The translations under genes and the position numbers were made by a program. A stretch of DNA of 64,000 nt from Moraxellaceae bacterium AER2_44_116 (GTDB lineage Bacteria > Pseudomonadota > Gammaproteobacteria > Pseudomonadales > Moraxellaceae), in NCBI GenBank assembly GCA_006546595.1, contig VIAD01000008.1, positions 1 to 64,000 of the forward strand, in the 5' to 3' direction. Under the pieces are notes generated by a model. That model did no database searches and was not told the origin of the DNA. It saw only the letters and a program-made list of their open reading frames with translations. This document shows, piece by piece, positions 43,823 to 53,009 of this stretch (positions within the stretch are counted from its first letter, which is position 1; each line of letters starts with the position of its first letter).

Positions 43823-44059
43823 TCAAACCTTATGGCCGTTAGCGCGCAAGTCAGCAACAACTTGTTCAACGCCGAGTTTATCAATGGTACGCATACCTTT
43901 GGACGAAACACGCATACGTACGAAACGCTTTTCACTTTCTAACCAAAAACGATGATAGTGTAGGTTAGGTTCAAAACGACGCTTCGTTTTATTGTTAGCG
44001 TGCGAAATATTATTACCAGTAATTGTACGTTTACCAGTAATCAAACAAACTTTAGACAT
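43823..44059 (-). CDS. rpmB: Ribosomal protein bL28
   Basis: L28 (78 residues). The ATG at 44059 gives MSKVCLITGKRTITGNNISH, then NKTKRRFEPNLHYHRFW. The frame upstream of this ATG is not coding. It is the first gene of the rpmB-rpmG operon, with a good promoter 65-93 bases ahead. Confidence 0.97.
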   Translation of the reverse strand: MSKVCLITGKRTITGNNISHANNKTKRRFEPNLHYHRFWLESEKRFVRMRVSSKGMRTIDKLGVEQVVADLRANGHKV

Positions 44060-44123
44060 TAAAAATACTCCCCGAATGCAATCACAACCGCCGCTGTAGC
44101 AGCGGCAGACGGCAAGGGGCGCA

Positions 44124-44152
44124 TTTATAGCAAAATGCCCCCTTGACAGCAA
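44124..44152 (-). promoter_or_regulatory. Sigma-70-type promoter of rpmB-rpmG
   Basis: On the minus strand TTGCTG is followed after 17 bases by TATAAA. The pair lies about 65 bases upstream of the rpmB start. The GC-rich GGGGGC in the spacer and GCGCCCC downstream are compatible with stringent control of ribosomal genes. Confidence 0.6.
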
Positions 44153-44215
44153 GTAGAACTCCGTTTTTATTTTGTCAGTTTGGCAAAATAACCCGATAAG
44201 TGCGATAAATCTGCT

Positions 44216-45658
44216 TTATTTCAACAAGACCTTTTCAATTAGCTTATGTAATGGGCTTTTGAAAGGAGGAGCTAAGAAACGCATCGACCAAAATTTAGGC
44301 TTCATTAATACTGAGCGTGCATTCGACATAGCCATGAAGCCTTCGCGACCATGATACTTGCCCATGCCTGAATGACCAACACCACCAAAGGGTAAATCTT
44401 CTTCTGCAACATGGGTAATCACGTCATTAGCGGAGAACCCGCCTGATTGAGTATTACGCAAAACGAAGTCTGAGCGGCGCTCATCGTAGTCAAAATAATA
44501 CAAAGCCAGAGGGCTTGGGCGTTGGTTAATGTAGCTCAGTGCGTCTTCGAGTTGATCGTACTCCATGACCATAAGCACAGGGCCAAAAATTTCATTTTTA
44601 GCAATTTGCATCGTTTGTTTAATGTTGGACACTAAAATAACAGGCATTTTGCGTGTGTTGGTGAAAGATTCATTAGCGGGATTAATTTCAAACAGTTCAG
44701 CGCCTTGGTCAATGGCATCGTCTAAATAGCCTTTAATACGTTGGTACTGTTTATTATTTACAATGCTAGTGTAGTCAGGATTATTCAGCATTGTTGGGTA
44801 CATTTTGGCAATTGCACTTCTCATGGCAGCCACAAAATCAAGCGTTTTGCCTTTTGGAAGGAAAACGTAATCAGGTGCAACGCACGTCTGTCCTGCGTTC
44901 CAGCCTTTACCTAATGCAATACGCTCGGCAACATCTTTCATTGGCACAGAGTCATGCACAATAGCGGGTGACTTTCCACCGAGTTCTAATAACACAGGCG
45001 TTAAGTTTTCGGCGGCGGCAGCCATTACCGTACGCCCAACATTGGTTGAGCCTGTAAATGTCATTTGATTGAAAGGTAGGCGGCTAAATGCGTCAGAGAC
45101 GATGCCTCCACCCGTAATCACGGCCACTTGATCTTCACTAAAGGCTTCAGCCAATGCGCGTTTTAATGTTTCGCCTGTTCTTGGCGTAAAGCTCGACATT
45201 TTAAGCATGGCACGGTTACCCGCAGCCAAAGCACAAATCAGTGGACTAATGGCTAATAACAGGGGGTAGTTCCACGGGGTGATAATTCCAACCACACCCA
45301 AAGGCTGGTATTGTACCCATGCTTTGGCTGGCAAGTGCGTAGGATTAACGTGGCGTTTATCAGGTTGCATCCAAGTACGCAGATTTTTACTATAATACTT
45401 GATGTTTTCGAGGCTGGTTAATACCTCGGCGAATTTGGTTTCGTGATGTGAGCGATGACCAAAATCCTCCGCAATGGCAATGGCTATTTGGTCTTGATAT
45501 TTAATCAGTACGGTTTTTAAGTTATCAAGTAGCGCAATGCGCTCACTGGCTGTTGTTGAAGGGCGTAAACGAAATGCGGTTTTTTGGCTGTCAAAAATAC
45601 GCTGCATGTCGGCAACTTCAGGGTGATCCGTGCGGAGTGGGGAAACGCTGGCAGTCAT
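44216..45658 (-). CDS. calB: Coniferyl-aldehyde-dehydrogenase-like aldehyde dehydrogenase
   Basis: A 480-residue NAD(P)-dependent aldehyde dehydrogenase. It shows the oxyanion Asn in GIITPWNYPLLL, the cofactor GSTNVGR, the general base LELGGKSPAIV and the catalytic Cys near 256 in GQTCVAPDYVF. VAPDY and the C-terminal GHSGMGKYHGREGF are as in the coniferyl aldehyde dehydrogenase subfamily (CalB), which also contains medium-chain and fatty aldehyde enzymes. It is divergent from a TetR regulator and probably under its control. The native aldehyde is not known. Confidence 0.85.
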   Translation of the reverse strand: MTASVSPLRTDHPEVADMQRIFDSQKTAFRLRPSTTASERIALLDNLKTVLIKYQDQIAIAIAEDFGHRSHHETKFAEVLTSLENIKYYSKNLRTWMQPDKRHVNPTHLPAKAWVQYQPLGVVGIITPWNYPLLLAISPLICALAAGNRAMLKMSSFTPRTGETLKRALAEAFSEDQVAVITGGGIVSDAFSRLPFNQMTFTGSTNVGRTVMAAAAENLTPVLLELGGKSPAIVHDSVPMKDVAERIALGKGWNAGQTCVAPDYVFLPKGKTLDFVAAMRSAIAKMYPTMLNNPDYTSIVNNKQYQRIKGYLDDAIDQGAELFEINPANESFTNTRKMPVILVSNIKQTMQIAKNEIFGPVLMVMEYDQLEDALSYINQRPSPLALYYFDYDERRSDFVLRNTQSGGFSANDVITHVAEEDLPFGGVGHSGMGKYHGREGFMAMSNARSVLMKPKFWSMRFLAPPFKSPLHKLIEKVLLK

Positions 45659-45744
45659 GTGGGCCTCTAGGTATTACAAGACTTATGCAGCAATTACACA
45701 AGGGTGAGAATAGCAATGTGCCGCTTAAGTCTAAAATTGTCAGC

Positions 45745-45838
45745 GCAGAGGATGCAGGATGTCACAACCTCTGCAATCAAAAGTAGGACTTTAGTCCTAA
45801 GTTCTAAAACAATTGTAGTTTTAGAGTATTTGCTCTAA
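45745..45838. promoter_or_regulatory. Operator cluster between aldehyde dehydrogenase and TetR genes
   Basis: Four inverted repeats lie in a row: GCAGAGG/CCTCTGC (45745-45774), TAGGACT-TT-AGTCCTA (45784-45799), CTAAAAC/GTTTTAG (45804-45824) and TTAGAG/CTCTAA (45821-45838). The last two overlap. Palindromes of this size between divergent genes fit TetR binding sites and probably overlap both promoters. Confidence 0.65.
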
Positions 45839-45890
45839 TCTGTCAAATCAAAATTGTATTTTTCTGCTAAACGGTCAAGAGGACGAGCCA

Positions 45891-46526
45891 TTGAAGACAC
45901 GTGATCGCATATTGATGAAGAGCCTAGAATTATTTAACGAAGCAGGGGAGCGCAGCATCACGACGAACCACATTGCAGCCGCATTAAATATCAGTCCAGG
46001 CAATTTGTATTATCATTTTCGTAGTAAAGAAGACATCATTTATGAGATTTTTTTAACCTATGAAAATAGCATGGTGCAGGCATTAAGTGTCCCAGATGAT
46101 CGAGTGATTACTTATACCGAAAAAATTGGTTATTTTGAGTCTATTTTTAATCAGCTATGGGAATATCGTTTTTTGCATCGTGATTTGGGGCATTTACTGG
46201 AGGAAAGCCCTAGATTGCGCGCATCTTATCGACAATTTGCCCGTAAAGTGATGGCTCAAGCGTACCTTGTTTATAATGCACTGAGAAAAGCAGAGTTGAT
46301 TCAGGCAACAGAACAAGATGTACAAGCGATGATTGTGAATATTTGGATATTAACCACCAGTTGGGCATCTTTTGTGGTGAGTAGTGGTTTCTTTGGTGAA
46401 GAAGTCGTATTGACTCAACGCCTACTACGCAGGGGTATTTATCAAATTATTTGCTTGGAAGCGCCTTACCTACAAAATGAGGCATTAGAGCGGTTGCCTG
46501 ATTTATTAAAACAATATGGCGATTAG
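45891..46526 (+). CDS. TetR-family transcriptional regulator
   Basis: A 211-residue repressor. The TTG at 45891 follows AAGAGGA and gives MKTRDRILMKSLELFNEAG; the next ATG (45915) would cut into helix 1. The DNA-binding domain is at residues 8-54 (TTNHIAAALNISPGNLYYHF). The ligand domain is typical and ends with a Trp-rich segment. It is divergent from the aldehyde dehydrogenase gene, its likely target. The ligand may be an aldehyde or an acyl compound. Confidence 0.9.
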   Translation: MKTRDRILMKSLELFNEAGERSITTNHIAAALNISPGNLYYHFRSKEDIIYEIFLTYENSMVQALSVPDDRVITYTEKIGYFESIFNQLWEYRFLHRDLGHLLEESPRLRASYRQFARKVMAQAYLVYNALRKAELIQATEQDVQAMIVNIWILTTSWASFVVSSGFFGEEVVLTQRLLRRGIYQIICLEAPYLQNEALERLPDLLKQYGD

Positions 46527-46714
46527 ATCGCATTAAGACGTAAATCAGGTTAACAACTTCACAGAGTGTTGAGCTTATACGTTTAAGCGATTGAAGTTTT
46601 TTGAGTTATCCAGTATAAGTTTTCTATGGTGCGTCTTTACGTCTTTTAGTGCTATGTGGCTTTTTTTATAGCAAGATGTGGCGCAATAGCAAAAACAATT
46701 GAGGGTTTATAACA

Positions 46715-49546
46715 ATGCACAACTGGGAGCATTACGGCCGTTTACCCGCCTATTTTTTGGTGGCGACATTAGTGGCTTCGTGTGGTGGTGGCGGTGGAAG
46801 TGATCTTCTTTCGTTGAATGGGCAGTCTTCTGTCTCTATTGTTGATGTTCCATCAACAGTGACGACGGGTCTAGAAAAGCCTGTGCCTTTTACTATTACA
46901 CTTGCGGATAATGGTACTCCTGTTGTCGGGAAAGTTGTAACGGCCAAAGTCGCCTCAGGAACAGCTCAACTTGTCACCTCGTCAGCGGTAACGGATAGCC
47001 TTGGTGTAGCAACTTTTAATATCAAAGGTAATGGTGCGGCAAGTAAAGGTACGATTGCGTTAACCTATACGGATAGCAGTAATAATATAGCCACTCAAAA
47101 TGTCCCTTATGAAGTGGTCGATGGTGCAACGACACCATCTAACTATACGATTGAGCCAATATCTACAGATGACATTGTTATTCCAACGTCTGGTAAATCA
47201 GCAACAGTTATTACGGTGGTTTTGAAAGATAAAGATGGTCGCCCTGTTAAAGACAAAACAGTGGCATTTTCCCTGCCTGCTAACATTACGGGTGTTGGTC
47301 GCTTGGTTTCTGCCAGTGGCACGACAAATGCCAGTGGGCAAGTCAGTACAACGATTGATGGACTTAATCAAACCGCGAGCAGTAATTCACTGATTGTTTC
47401 ACATGTTGATGCAGTGGGCAGTACAGTGGTTAAAACGATTCCCTTTAGAATTGTTAATCAATTTGATGTATTGCTGACTTCTGTTAGCGATAAGTTAAAG
47501 ACTGGTGGCGATTCTCTCGTCTTAACAGCAACGGTCGTCAACGCATCACAGTCATTAGTCAAAGATGCTAAAGTGTCTTTCCAAATATTACCGAATGAAC
47601 CTGTTGATAATCCAGCATTATTGACCAACCCGTGTCCTCAAGACGTAACGGATAAGCAGCAGTTTAAGCCGACAGCGTTAACGGTTGCCGCAAGAGGAAC
47701 ATTAAGTAAAAATAATATTTTAACTGATGAGAACGGTCAGGCAACAACAACATACGCGGTGACGAACAATAAAAACGGTAATCGTCGTATTTTGGTGACT
47801 GTCGATGATAAAGCATTGGCAGTTAATCCCGTTGCATGTATTGATTTAAGTCTGTCGGGGACAATTTTAACCCTAGAGCCTGAAACGTTTAATGCAACGG
47901 CAGGAAGATCATTTGCACTCACGGGTACGGTTAAAAATGGCCGTGGTGTTGCCGTCAAAAATGCGTCAGTTAACTTTGTCGTTGATTCTGCCCCTCAAAC
48001 AAAAACATACGTGACTAATACGAGCGGTGTTGTTGTCAGTGATCCGTTTACAGTGTTCACAACAACCAATATTGGTGCTCAAAGCGATGATGCAGGCATC
48101 AAAGCAACAGACGTGAAAGTGACGCAAGTGTTGATTTCAGACGTAGGCATTGGGGTTGACTTCCTTAATGATAAAAAAGAAACCATTACTGAACAGCCGA
48201 TTGAGCAAACGACGACCCTTGTCATTAAAGCAAAAGACATTAAAGGCCGTGTGAGTTTGGGAACGACGCTTGGTGTGCTTGAAAACTCCTCTCCAGCATT
48301 GGTCAATGGTGAAGCCATAGCAAAAATGGTTTCAAAATTTCCTGGTTTGGCACGTATTGATGTTCGTATTACTAAAGATGACGGTAGTGTTGTGACTGGC
48401 GTTGGTGGCCTTCGATTTATTTCCACCATTCCTAAGAAAATGACATTGCAATCAGGTTTATCTACTTTGAATAGTGGCGAGCAAGCTGAGATTCAAGCAG
48501 AGGTACTAGATGATCGTGATAATCCTGTGAAAGGTGCACTGGTTAGTTTTACCAGTGAAGACCCTTCAAATGGTCGTTTATCATCCTCATTAGCGATTAC
48601 TGATGAAAATGGTAAAGCAGGTATTATTTTTACAGCAGGTACGAATGATACGGCTAAAGATGCGGTAAAAATTACCAGTAAGATATTGGCCACAGATGGG
48701 ACAACACTGGTAACCAGTGTTCCTGTTAGGTTGACAGTAGGTGGACAGCCTCTATTTGTGTCTATTGCAACAGGTAAAACTCTGCAAGTAGTTAATGAAA
48801 CCGTTTATGCCTTGCCCATGAGTGTCGTGGTCGTTGATGCGGCAGGCCATCCTGTTCGTGATCAAGAAGTATCTTTGGATGTTATCCCGACATATTACTT
48901 AAAAGGTATCTACTACTTTGATTTTGGCAACAAAGTTTGGGTTACTGCTTCGTTGAATCCAAGTGCGGCATCTAGTGTTCTTGGGACGGGAGATGATTTA
49001 TTAACTGCTGCCAGTGCTGTTTTTAATCCTATTTCGTGTCCGAATGAAGATAAAAATAGTAATGGTATTTTAGACGTTTCCGAAGATAAGAATGGCAATA
49101 GCATCCTAGACACGGGAGAGGATGTTAATGGTAATGGCCGCTTGGATTCAGCAGAGGACTTGAATAACGACGGACATTTGTGGCCTGGTAACCCAGTTAC
49201 TGTACAAAAATCGGTAAGGACAGATGATACGGGGCGTGCTTCGTTCAATATTTCATATGGTAAGAGCTATGCGAATTGGCTCAATATGAAACTGATTGCT
49301 TCGGTGAAGGTGTCAGGGTCTGAGTCAAAAGCAGAAAGAGATTTCATTTTGCCCGTCTTATCAGCAGATATTACTGATGCGACAGTTACTCCTCCAGGCG
49401 GAATAACAAGTCCATTTGGTGTGACAAGTTATCAGTTGATCCCTTCGGTGACTTCTGGAAGTACGTTTACATCGGCCAAACTTCTTGTGACGGGTGCTCC
49501 AGCAGCTTGTACCTTGAAGATTGATCAGGGTGGACTCATTCCGTAA
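46715..49546 (+). CDS. Surface lipoprotein with bacterial Ig-like (Big_1) domains
   Basis: A 943-residue lipoprotein. The lipobox LVASC (Cys near 23) is followed by GGGGGSD, a flexible spacer. Tandem Ig-like domains of the invasin/intimin (Big_1) type follow, seen in repeats of TDSLGVATFNIKG, TNASGQVSTTIDG, TDENGQATTTYAV and TDENGKAGIIFTAG. Near residues 770-825 is a calcium-binding-like series (DKNSNGILDVSEDKNGNSI, then DTGEDVNGNGRLD). The C-terminus ends in a short extra domain. It should stand on the cell surface or in the periplasm. The gene is single and ends at a strong terminator. Confidence 0.85.
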   Translation: MHNWEHYGRLPAYFLVATLVASCGGGGGSDLLSLNGQSSVSIVDVPSTVTTGLEKPVPFTITLADNGTPVVGKVVTAKVASGTAQLVTSSAVTDSLGVATFNIKGNGAASKGTIALTYTDSSNNIATQNVPYEVVDGATTPSNYTIEPISTDDIVIPTSGKSATVITVVLKDKDGRPVKDKTVAFSLPANITGVGRLVSASGTTNASGQVSTTIDGLNQTASSNSLIVSHVDAVGSTVVKTIPFRIVNQFDVLLTSVSDKLKTGGDSLVLTATVVNASQSLVKDAKVSFQILPNEPVDNPALLTNPCPQDVTDKQQFKPTALTVAARGTLSKNNILTDENGQATTTYAVTNNKNGNRRILVTVDDKALAVNPVACIDLSLSGTILTLEPETFNATAGRSFALTGTVKNGRGVAVKNASVNFVVDSAPQTKTYVTNTSGVVVSDPFTVFTTTNIGAQSDDAGIKATDVKVTQVLISDVGIGVDFLNDKKETITEQPIEQTTTLVIKAKDIKGRVSLGTTLGVLENSSPALVNGEAIAKMVSKFPGLARIDVRITKDDGSVVTGVGGLRFISTIPKKMTLQSGLSTLNSGEQAEIQAEVLDDRDNPVKGALVSFTSEDPSNGRLSSSLAITDENGKAGIIFTAGTNDTAKDAVKITSKILATDGTTLVTSVPVRLTVGGQPLFVSIATGKTLQVVNETVYALPMSVVVVDAAGHPVRDQEVSLDVIPTYYLKGIYYFDFGNKVWVTASLNPSAASSVLGTGDDLLTAASAVFNPISCPNEDKNSNGILDVSEDKNGNSILDTGEDVNGNGRLDSAEDLNNDGHLWPGNPVTVQKSVRTDDTGRASFNISYGKSYANWLNMKLIASVKVSGSESKAERDFILPVLSADITDATVTPPGGITSPFGVTSYQLIPSVTSGSTFTSAKLLVTGAPAACTLKIDQGGLIP

Positions 49547-49576
49547 GTGAGTTAGTTTATCTCATCATGCAATTGA

Positions 49577-49609
49577 AAATGCCTGACTCGAAAGATTCAG
49601 GCATTTTTT
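49577..49609 (+). terminator. Rho-independent terminator after the Ig-like lipoprotein gene
   Basis: AAAATGCCTGA pairs with TCAGGCATTTT around a 9-base loop and is followed by T residues. Confidence 0.88.
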
Positions 49610-49628
49610 ATGAAGATTTTTGACCAAC

Positions 49629-49658
49629 AAAAAAGCCCTGAACAATTTGAGGGCTTTT
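49629..49658 (-). terminator. Rho-independent terminator of the outer-membrane barrel gene
   Basis: Read leftward, AAAAGCCCT pairs with AGGGCTTTT, with a T tract after it on the minus strand. It lies 49 bases past the stop of the barrel gene. Confidence 0.8.
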
Positions 49659-49706
49659 AAGCAAAGAAACGGTTTTGTCTGTGCTAAGGTAGCAGCATTG
49701 GAGAAC

Positions 49707-50228
49707 TCAATTGATGGGAATTCTAATACCAAAACTCAAAGCACTGTAATTATCGATATACTGAATATAATCAGCATTTAAGCGCACATTATTTGAGATG
49801 TTAAAATCGACACCCACGCCATAAGAAAAAGTCTTTTTGAAGCCTTTATCTGATGCAAATAATGCATTGTGAGAAGAAGATGAAACATCAATATAAGTGC
49901 CGCCGAGTAAAGCATAGGCACTGGCAATATCATTAATACTGAGTTGAGGTCTGACAAACAGGCTATAAAAGCTTTCTACTTTGATGTCGTAGCCAACGCC
50001 ACTTTTGACATATAAATCGGACTGAGTACCTGCACCTACTTGAGCTTCAACAGCGAGGTATGGGTTGAGTTCTGTGCCGCCACGTAAGCGAATAGCTTCA
50101 GGGTTGACTTGCGCACCGTTAATATCATAAGTGCCGACTTGATAATCAATGCCGAGATAAGGTTTTTCGACAGCTAAAACGAGAGGGCTGCTAAGCGCTG
50201 CGATTAAAGCAACAGTGAGACGTTTCAT
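49707..50228 (-). CDS. Small outer-membrane beta-barrel protein
   Basis: A 173-residue exported protein. The ATG at 50228 gives the signal peptide MKRLTVALIAALSSPLVLA. The mature chain has alternating strand pattern with glycine and aromatic residues (PYLGIDYQVGTYD, YSLFVRPQLSIND, FSYGVGVDFNI) and ends in ALSFGIRIPIN. It resembles the OmpA/OprF-like or autotransporter-type 8-stranded barrels. The exact family is not recognised. Confidence 0.75.
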   Translation of the reverse strand: MKRLTVALIAALSSPLVLAVEKPYLGIDYQVGTYDINGAQVNPEAIRLRGGTELNPYLAVEAQVGAGTQSDLYVKSGVGYDIKVESFYSLFVRPQLSINDIASAYALLGGTYIDVSSSSHNALFASDKGFKKTFSYGVGVDFNISNNVRLNADYIQYIDNYSALSFGIRIPIN

Positions 50229-50460
50229 TGTTGTTCCTGCGTGTTGTAAAAAGAATAGTTCCAAGGTATGCCGATGATTTGCAAAATATCGATTATTGTC
50301 AAGGTGCAAGCAGATTAAAAACACATTAAAGACCGTATTGAGGCTTTAAATAGTAAAATCCATCACTCATTCTTAAAATAGAGTCATAGTCATCTGTTCA
50401 TTTAACGGTGCTAAGATTACGCTAAGCCACGAGAAAATGACATTTTTTGAGCCAATTTTT

Positions 50461-51327
50461 ATGACAACCTCTGTAAATACCACCGCACGACTATTAATTA
50501 CCTGTCCTGATAAGTCTGGCATTGTGAGTGCGGTTTCTAATTTTTTATATAATCATGGGGCTAATATTACGGCATTGGATCAACACTCCACTGCGCCCGA
50601 GGGTGGAACGTATTTTATGCGTTTGGAATTTCAAACTCCGCATTTGGATTTGTCACGTCAAGTGCTTGCTCAAACCTTTGCCGATGCAGTGGGTAAGCGT
50701 TATCAAATGGACTGGCATTTAAGCTATGCGTCTGATCGTAAAAAAGTTGCCGTCTTGGTGTCTAAATACGACCACGCGTTATTAGAGTTATTATGGCGTT
50801 GGTCGCGTGGTGGTTTGCCCTGTGACATTACCGCAGTCATTAGTAACCATGAGGATTTAAGAGAGGCAGTAGAGGGCTTTAAAGTGCCTTTCCATGTTGT
50901 GAAGGTTAGCAAAGACAATAAAGTCGAAGCTGAGGCACAAGTTCAAGCGTTACTACAAGGCAATGACTTAGTGGTTTTGGCGCGATATATGCAGATTTTG
51001 AGTGCTGATTTTGTTCATCAATGGCCGCATAAAATTATTAATATTCATCATTCATTTTTACCTGCATTTGTTGGCGCAAACCCCTATCAGCAAGCTTATG
51101 ACAAGGGCGTAAAGCTGATTGGAGCTACGGCACATTATGTCACGGCTGATTTGGATCAAGGGCCTATTATCGAACAAGCGGTTGAGCGTGTTTCTCATGG
51201 TGATGATGTTGAAACGCTGCGAGAGTTAGGTGAAGACGTGGAGCGTAATGTCTTAGCGCGTGCTGTGCGTTGGCATTTAGAAGACCGTGTCATTGTACAC
51301 GGCAACAAAACGATCGTGTTTTCCTAA
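50461..51327 (+). CDS. purU: Formyltetrahydrofolate deformylase
   Basis: PurU (288 residues) hydrolyses 10-formyl-THF to formate and THF. The N-terminal ACT domain reads LLITCPDKSGIVSAVSNFL, and the catalytic domain has VLARYMQILSADF, NIHHSFLPAFVGANPY and IGATAHYVTADLDQGPII. ATG codons at 50437 and 50461 are both possible; the second fits the family start better. The stop overlaps the next start (TAATG). Confidence 0.93.
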   Translation: MTTSVNTTARLLITCPDKSGIVSAVSNFLYNHGANITALDQHSTAPEGGTYFMRLEFQTPHLDLSRQVLAQTFADAVGKRYQMDWHLSYASDRKKVAVLVSKYDHALLELLWRWSRGGLPCDITAVISNHEDLREAVEGFKVPFHVVKVSKDNKVEAEAQVQALLQGNDLVVLARYMQILSADFVHQWPHKIINIHHSFLPAFVGANPYQQAYDKGVKLIGATAHYVTADLDQGPIIEQAVERVSHGDDVETLRELGEDVERNVLARAVRWHLEDRVIVHGNKTIVFS

Positions 51328-52559
51328 TGCCACATACGTTAAACCAGCGCTTAGCTATTTTATTGACACTGTATTTGGCGCAGGGCTTGCCAACGGGCAT
51401 CTTTAGCCAAGCCTTGCCTGCCATTCTGCGTAGTTATGATGTTTCATTGACCGTCATTGGTTTTAGCGGTTTATTGGCGATTCCTTGGGCATTAAAATTT
51501 TTATGGTCACCTTATGTAGATAAATACCATTCAACACAAATGGGGCGTTCGCGCTCGTGGATTTTGCCGATGCAGGCACTCAGCGTGTCCTTATTAGTCG
51601 TGATTGCGCTGTTTAATCCTTATGATTTAGCCAATACGCAAGGTGTCTATTCGTTTTTTGTGTTGATGTTCTTACTGAATTTATTTGCGGCAACGCAAGA
51701 TATCGCCAGTGATGCCTTAGCAGTACGCTCCCTCAGTTATGAAGAGCGTTCTTTTGGTAATGGTGTGCAAGTGGCAGGTTATCGGCTGGGTTTAATTGTT
51801 GGTGGCGGTTTACTATTGTATTTGGTGGATGTTTGGGATTGGCGGTTATCTTTTTTATTGATGGCCTTTTTGTTGGTGTTGTTGAGTTTGCCGATTTTAC
51901 TGTATCGAGAACCTGTGGTGGAGGTTTCACCATCGGAGGTTAATTTAAGTTATCAACAAGTGTTTAGAACGTTTATCGCGACACCTGCCTTTAAAGCGTG
52001 GTTTTGGGTATTAGTGACTTATAAAATTGGTGATGGGTTGGGTTCGGTAATGGTTAAACCTATGTTGGTTGACATGGGATTTAAACTCCAGCAAATAGGT
52101 TTATTTGTTAGTGTGTTGGGTTCGGTGGCTACGTTGTTAGGTGCATTATTGGGAGGGGTTCTGACCCGCACGTTGGGACGTTATCAAGCGTTGTTAATGT
52201 TTGGTTTATTACAAGCTGTGGGTTTAGCCAGTTATGGTGTTTTGTCTTGGCAGTGGCATCATACAGGGCAAGTTAATCCTATGTTAGTTTATGGGGTGAA
52301 TGCGTTTGAGCATTTTGCCAGTGGTTTGGCAACCGTTGCATTATTATCGGCAGTTATGGATCAATGTCGGCGCGACCATGCAGGAAGTGACTTTACTTTG
52401 CAAGTCAGTATATTGGCGATTTTTGGCGGTTCTGCGGGCTTATTAGCGGGGGTAGTAACGGATTTAATTGGCTATACCTATTATTATTTATTATCGGCTT
52501 TTATTTGTGTGTTGCTGCTGTGGCCTGTTGTGTTGTGGGGACGTTGGTTGCGACGTTAA
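51327..52559 (+). CDS. MFS transporter, AmpG/PAT-like
   Basis: A 410-residue polytopic protein of 12 membrane helices. The ATG at 51327 overlaps the purU stop by one base, so translation is coupled. The first helix has LYLAQGLPTGIFSQALP, and the later DSAF-like motif AATQDIASDALAVR is shared with AmpG and acetyl-CoA transporters of the PAT family. AmpG itself imports muropeptides, but that substrate is not proven. Coupling with purU has no obvious metabolic reason. Confidence 0.85.
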   Translation: MPHTLNQRLAILLTLYLAQGLPTGIFSQALPAILRSYDVSLTVIGFSGLLAIPWALKFLWSPYVDKYHSTQMGRSRSWILPMQALSVSLLVVIALFNPYDLANTQGVYSFFVLMFLLNLFAATQDIASDALAVRSLSYEERSFGNGVQVAGYRLGLIVGGGLLLYLVDVWDWRLSFLLMAFLLVLLSLPILLYREPVVEVSPSEVNLSYQQVFRTFIATPAFKAWFWVLVTYKIGDGLGSVMVKPMLVDMGFKLQQIGLFVSVLGSVATLLGALLGGVLTRTLGRYQALLMFGLLQAVGLASYGVLSWQWHHTGQVNPMLVYGVNAFEHFASGLATVALLSAVMDQCRRDHAGSDFTLQVSILAIFGGSAGLLAGVVTDLIGYTYYYLLSAFICVLLLWPVVLWGRWLRR

Positions 52560-52627
52560 ACGGAACGTTAAAGATGGTCATTGTGTATAATTGCCGTCTC
52601 GGTCGAATTTTTTGAAGAAGTGACGTT

Positions 52628-52870
52628 ATGCCAGAATCGGTGCAAATTACTCATCAATTGGATGCGTGTGGCTTGTTGTGTCCTGAACCTGTCATGATGC
52701 TCCATAAAGTGGTGCGTAAGATGCAGTCAGGTGAGTTGTTGGCGGTGCAAGCGACTGACCCGTCAACACAACGTGATATTCCTAAGTTTTGTCAATTTTT
52801 AGGTCATGTCTTGGTCAAGGTGGATGTGTTGGCTGATGGTAAGTTTTATTACGTGATTCAGAAAAAGTAG
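52628..52870 (+). CDS. tusA: Sulfurtransferase TusA
   Basis: An 80-residue protein with the SirA/TusA fold. The persulfide Cys is in LDACGLLCPEPVMML (the CPEP motif). TusA passes sulfur for tRNA 2-thiouridine and other thiol products. It is normal in length and stands alone. Confidence 0.93.
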   Translation: MPESVQITHQLDACGLLCPEPVMMLHKVVRKMQSGELLAVQATDPSTQRDIPKFCQFLGHVLVKVDVLADGKFYYVIQKK

Positions 52871-52931
52871 GGCGATTAATTAACCGTCATCTAGGTAAAG
52901 CAGAGTCTTACTAATTACTAACGACAAGACG

Positions 52932-52981
52932 CTTCGACTCCGCTCAGCCAACGGCTAAACGCTCCCTGAGCGGAGTCGAAG
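52932..52981. repeat. Dispersed 50-bp palindromic repeat, copy 2
   Basis: Has the same arms as the repeat at 41751 (CTTCGACTCCGCTCAGC and CTGAGCGGAGTCGAAG) and the same length, with a different loop. It lies between the convergent tusA and DUF445 genes and may act as a terminator. Confidence 0.75.
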
Positions 52982-53009
52982 GGGCAATTTAAGTAAACGT
53001 GAACATCCT

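Noticed and set aside
44172..44354. 60-codon plus-strand frame at the 3' end of the aldehyde dehydrogenase gene
   Set aside because: Complement of the dehydrogenase coding DNA without a ribosome site.
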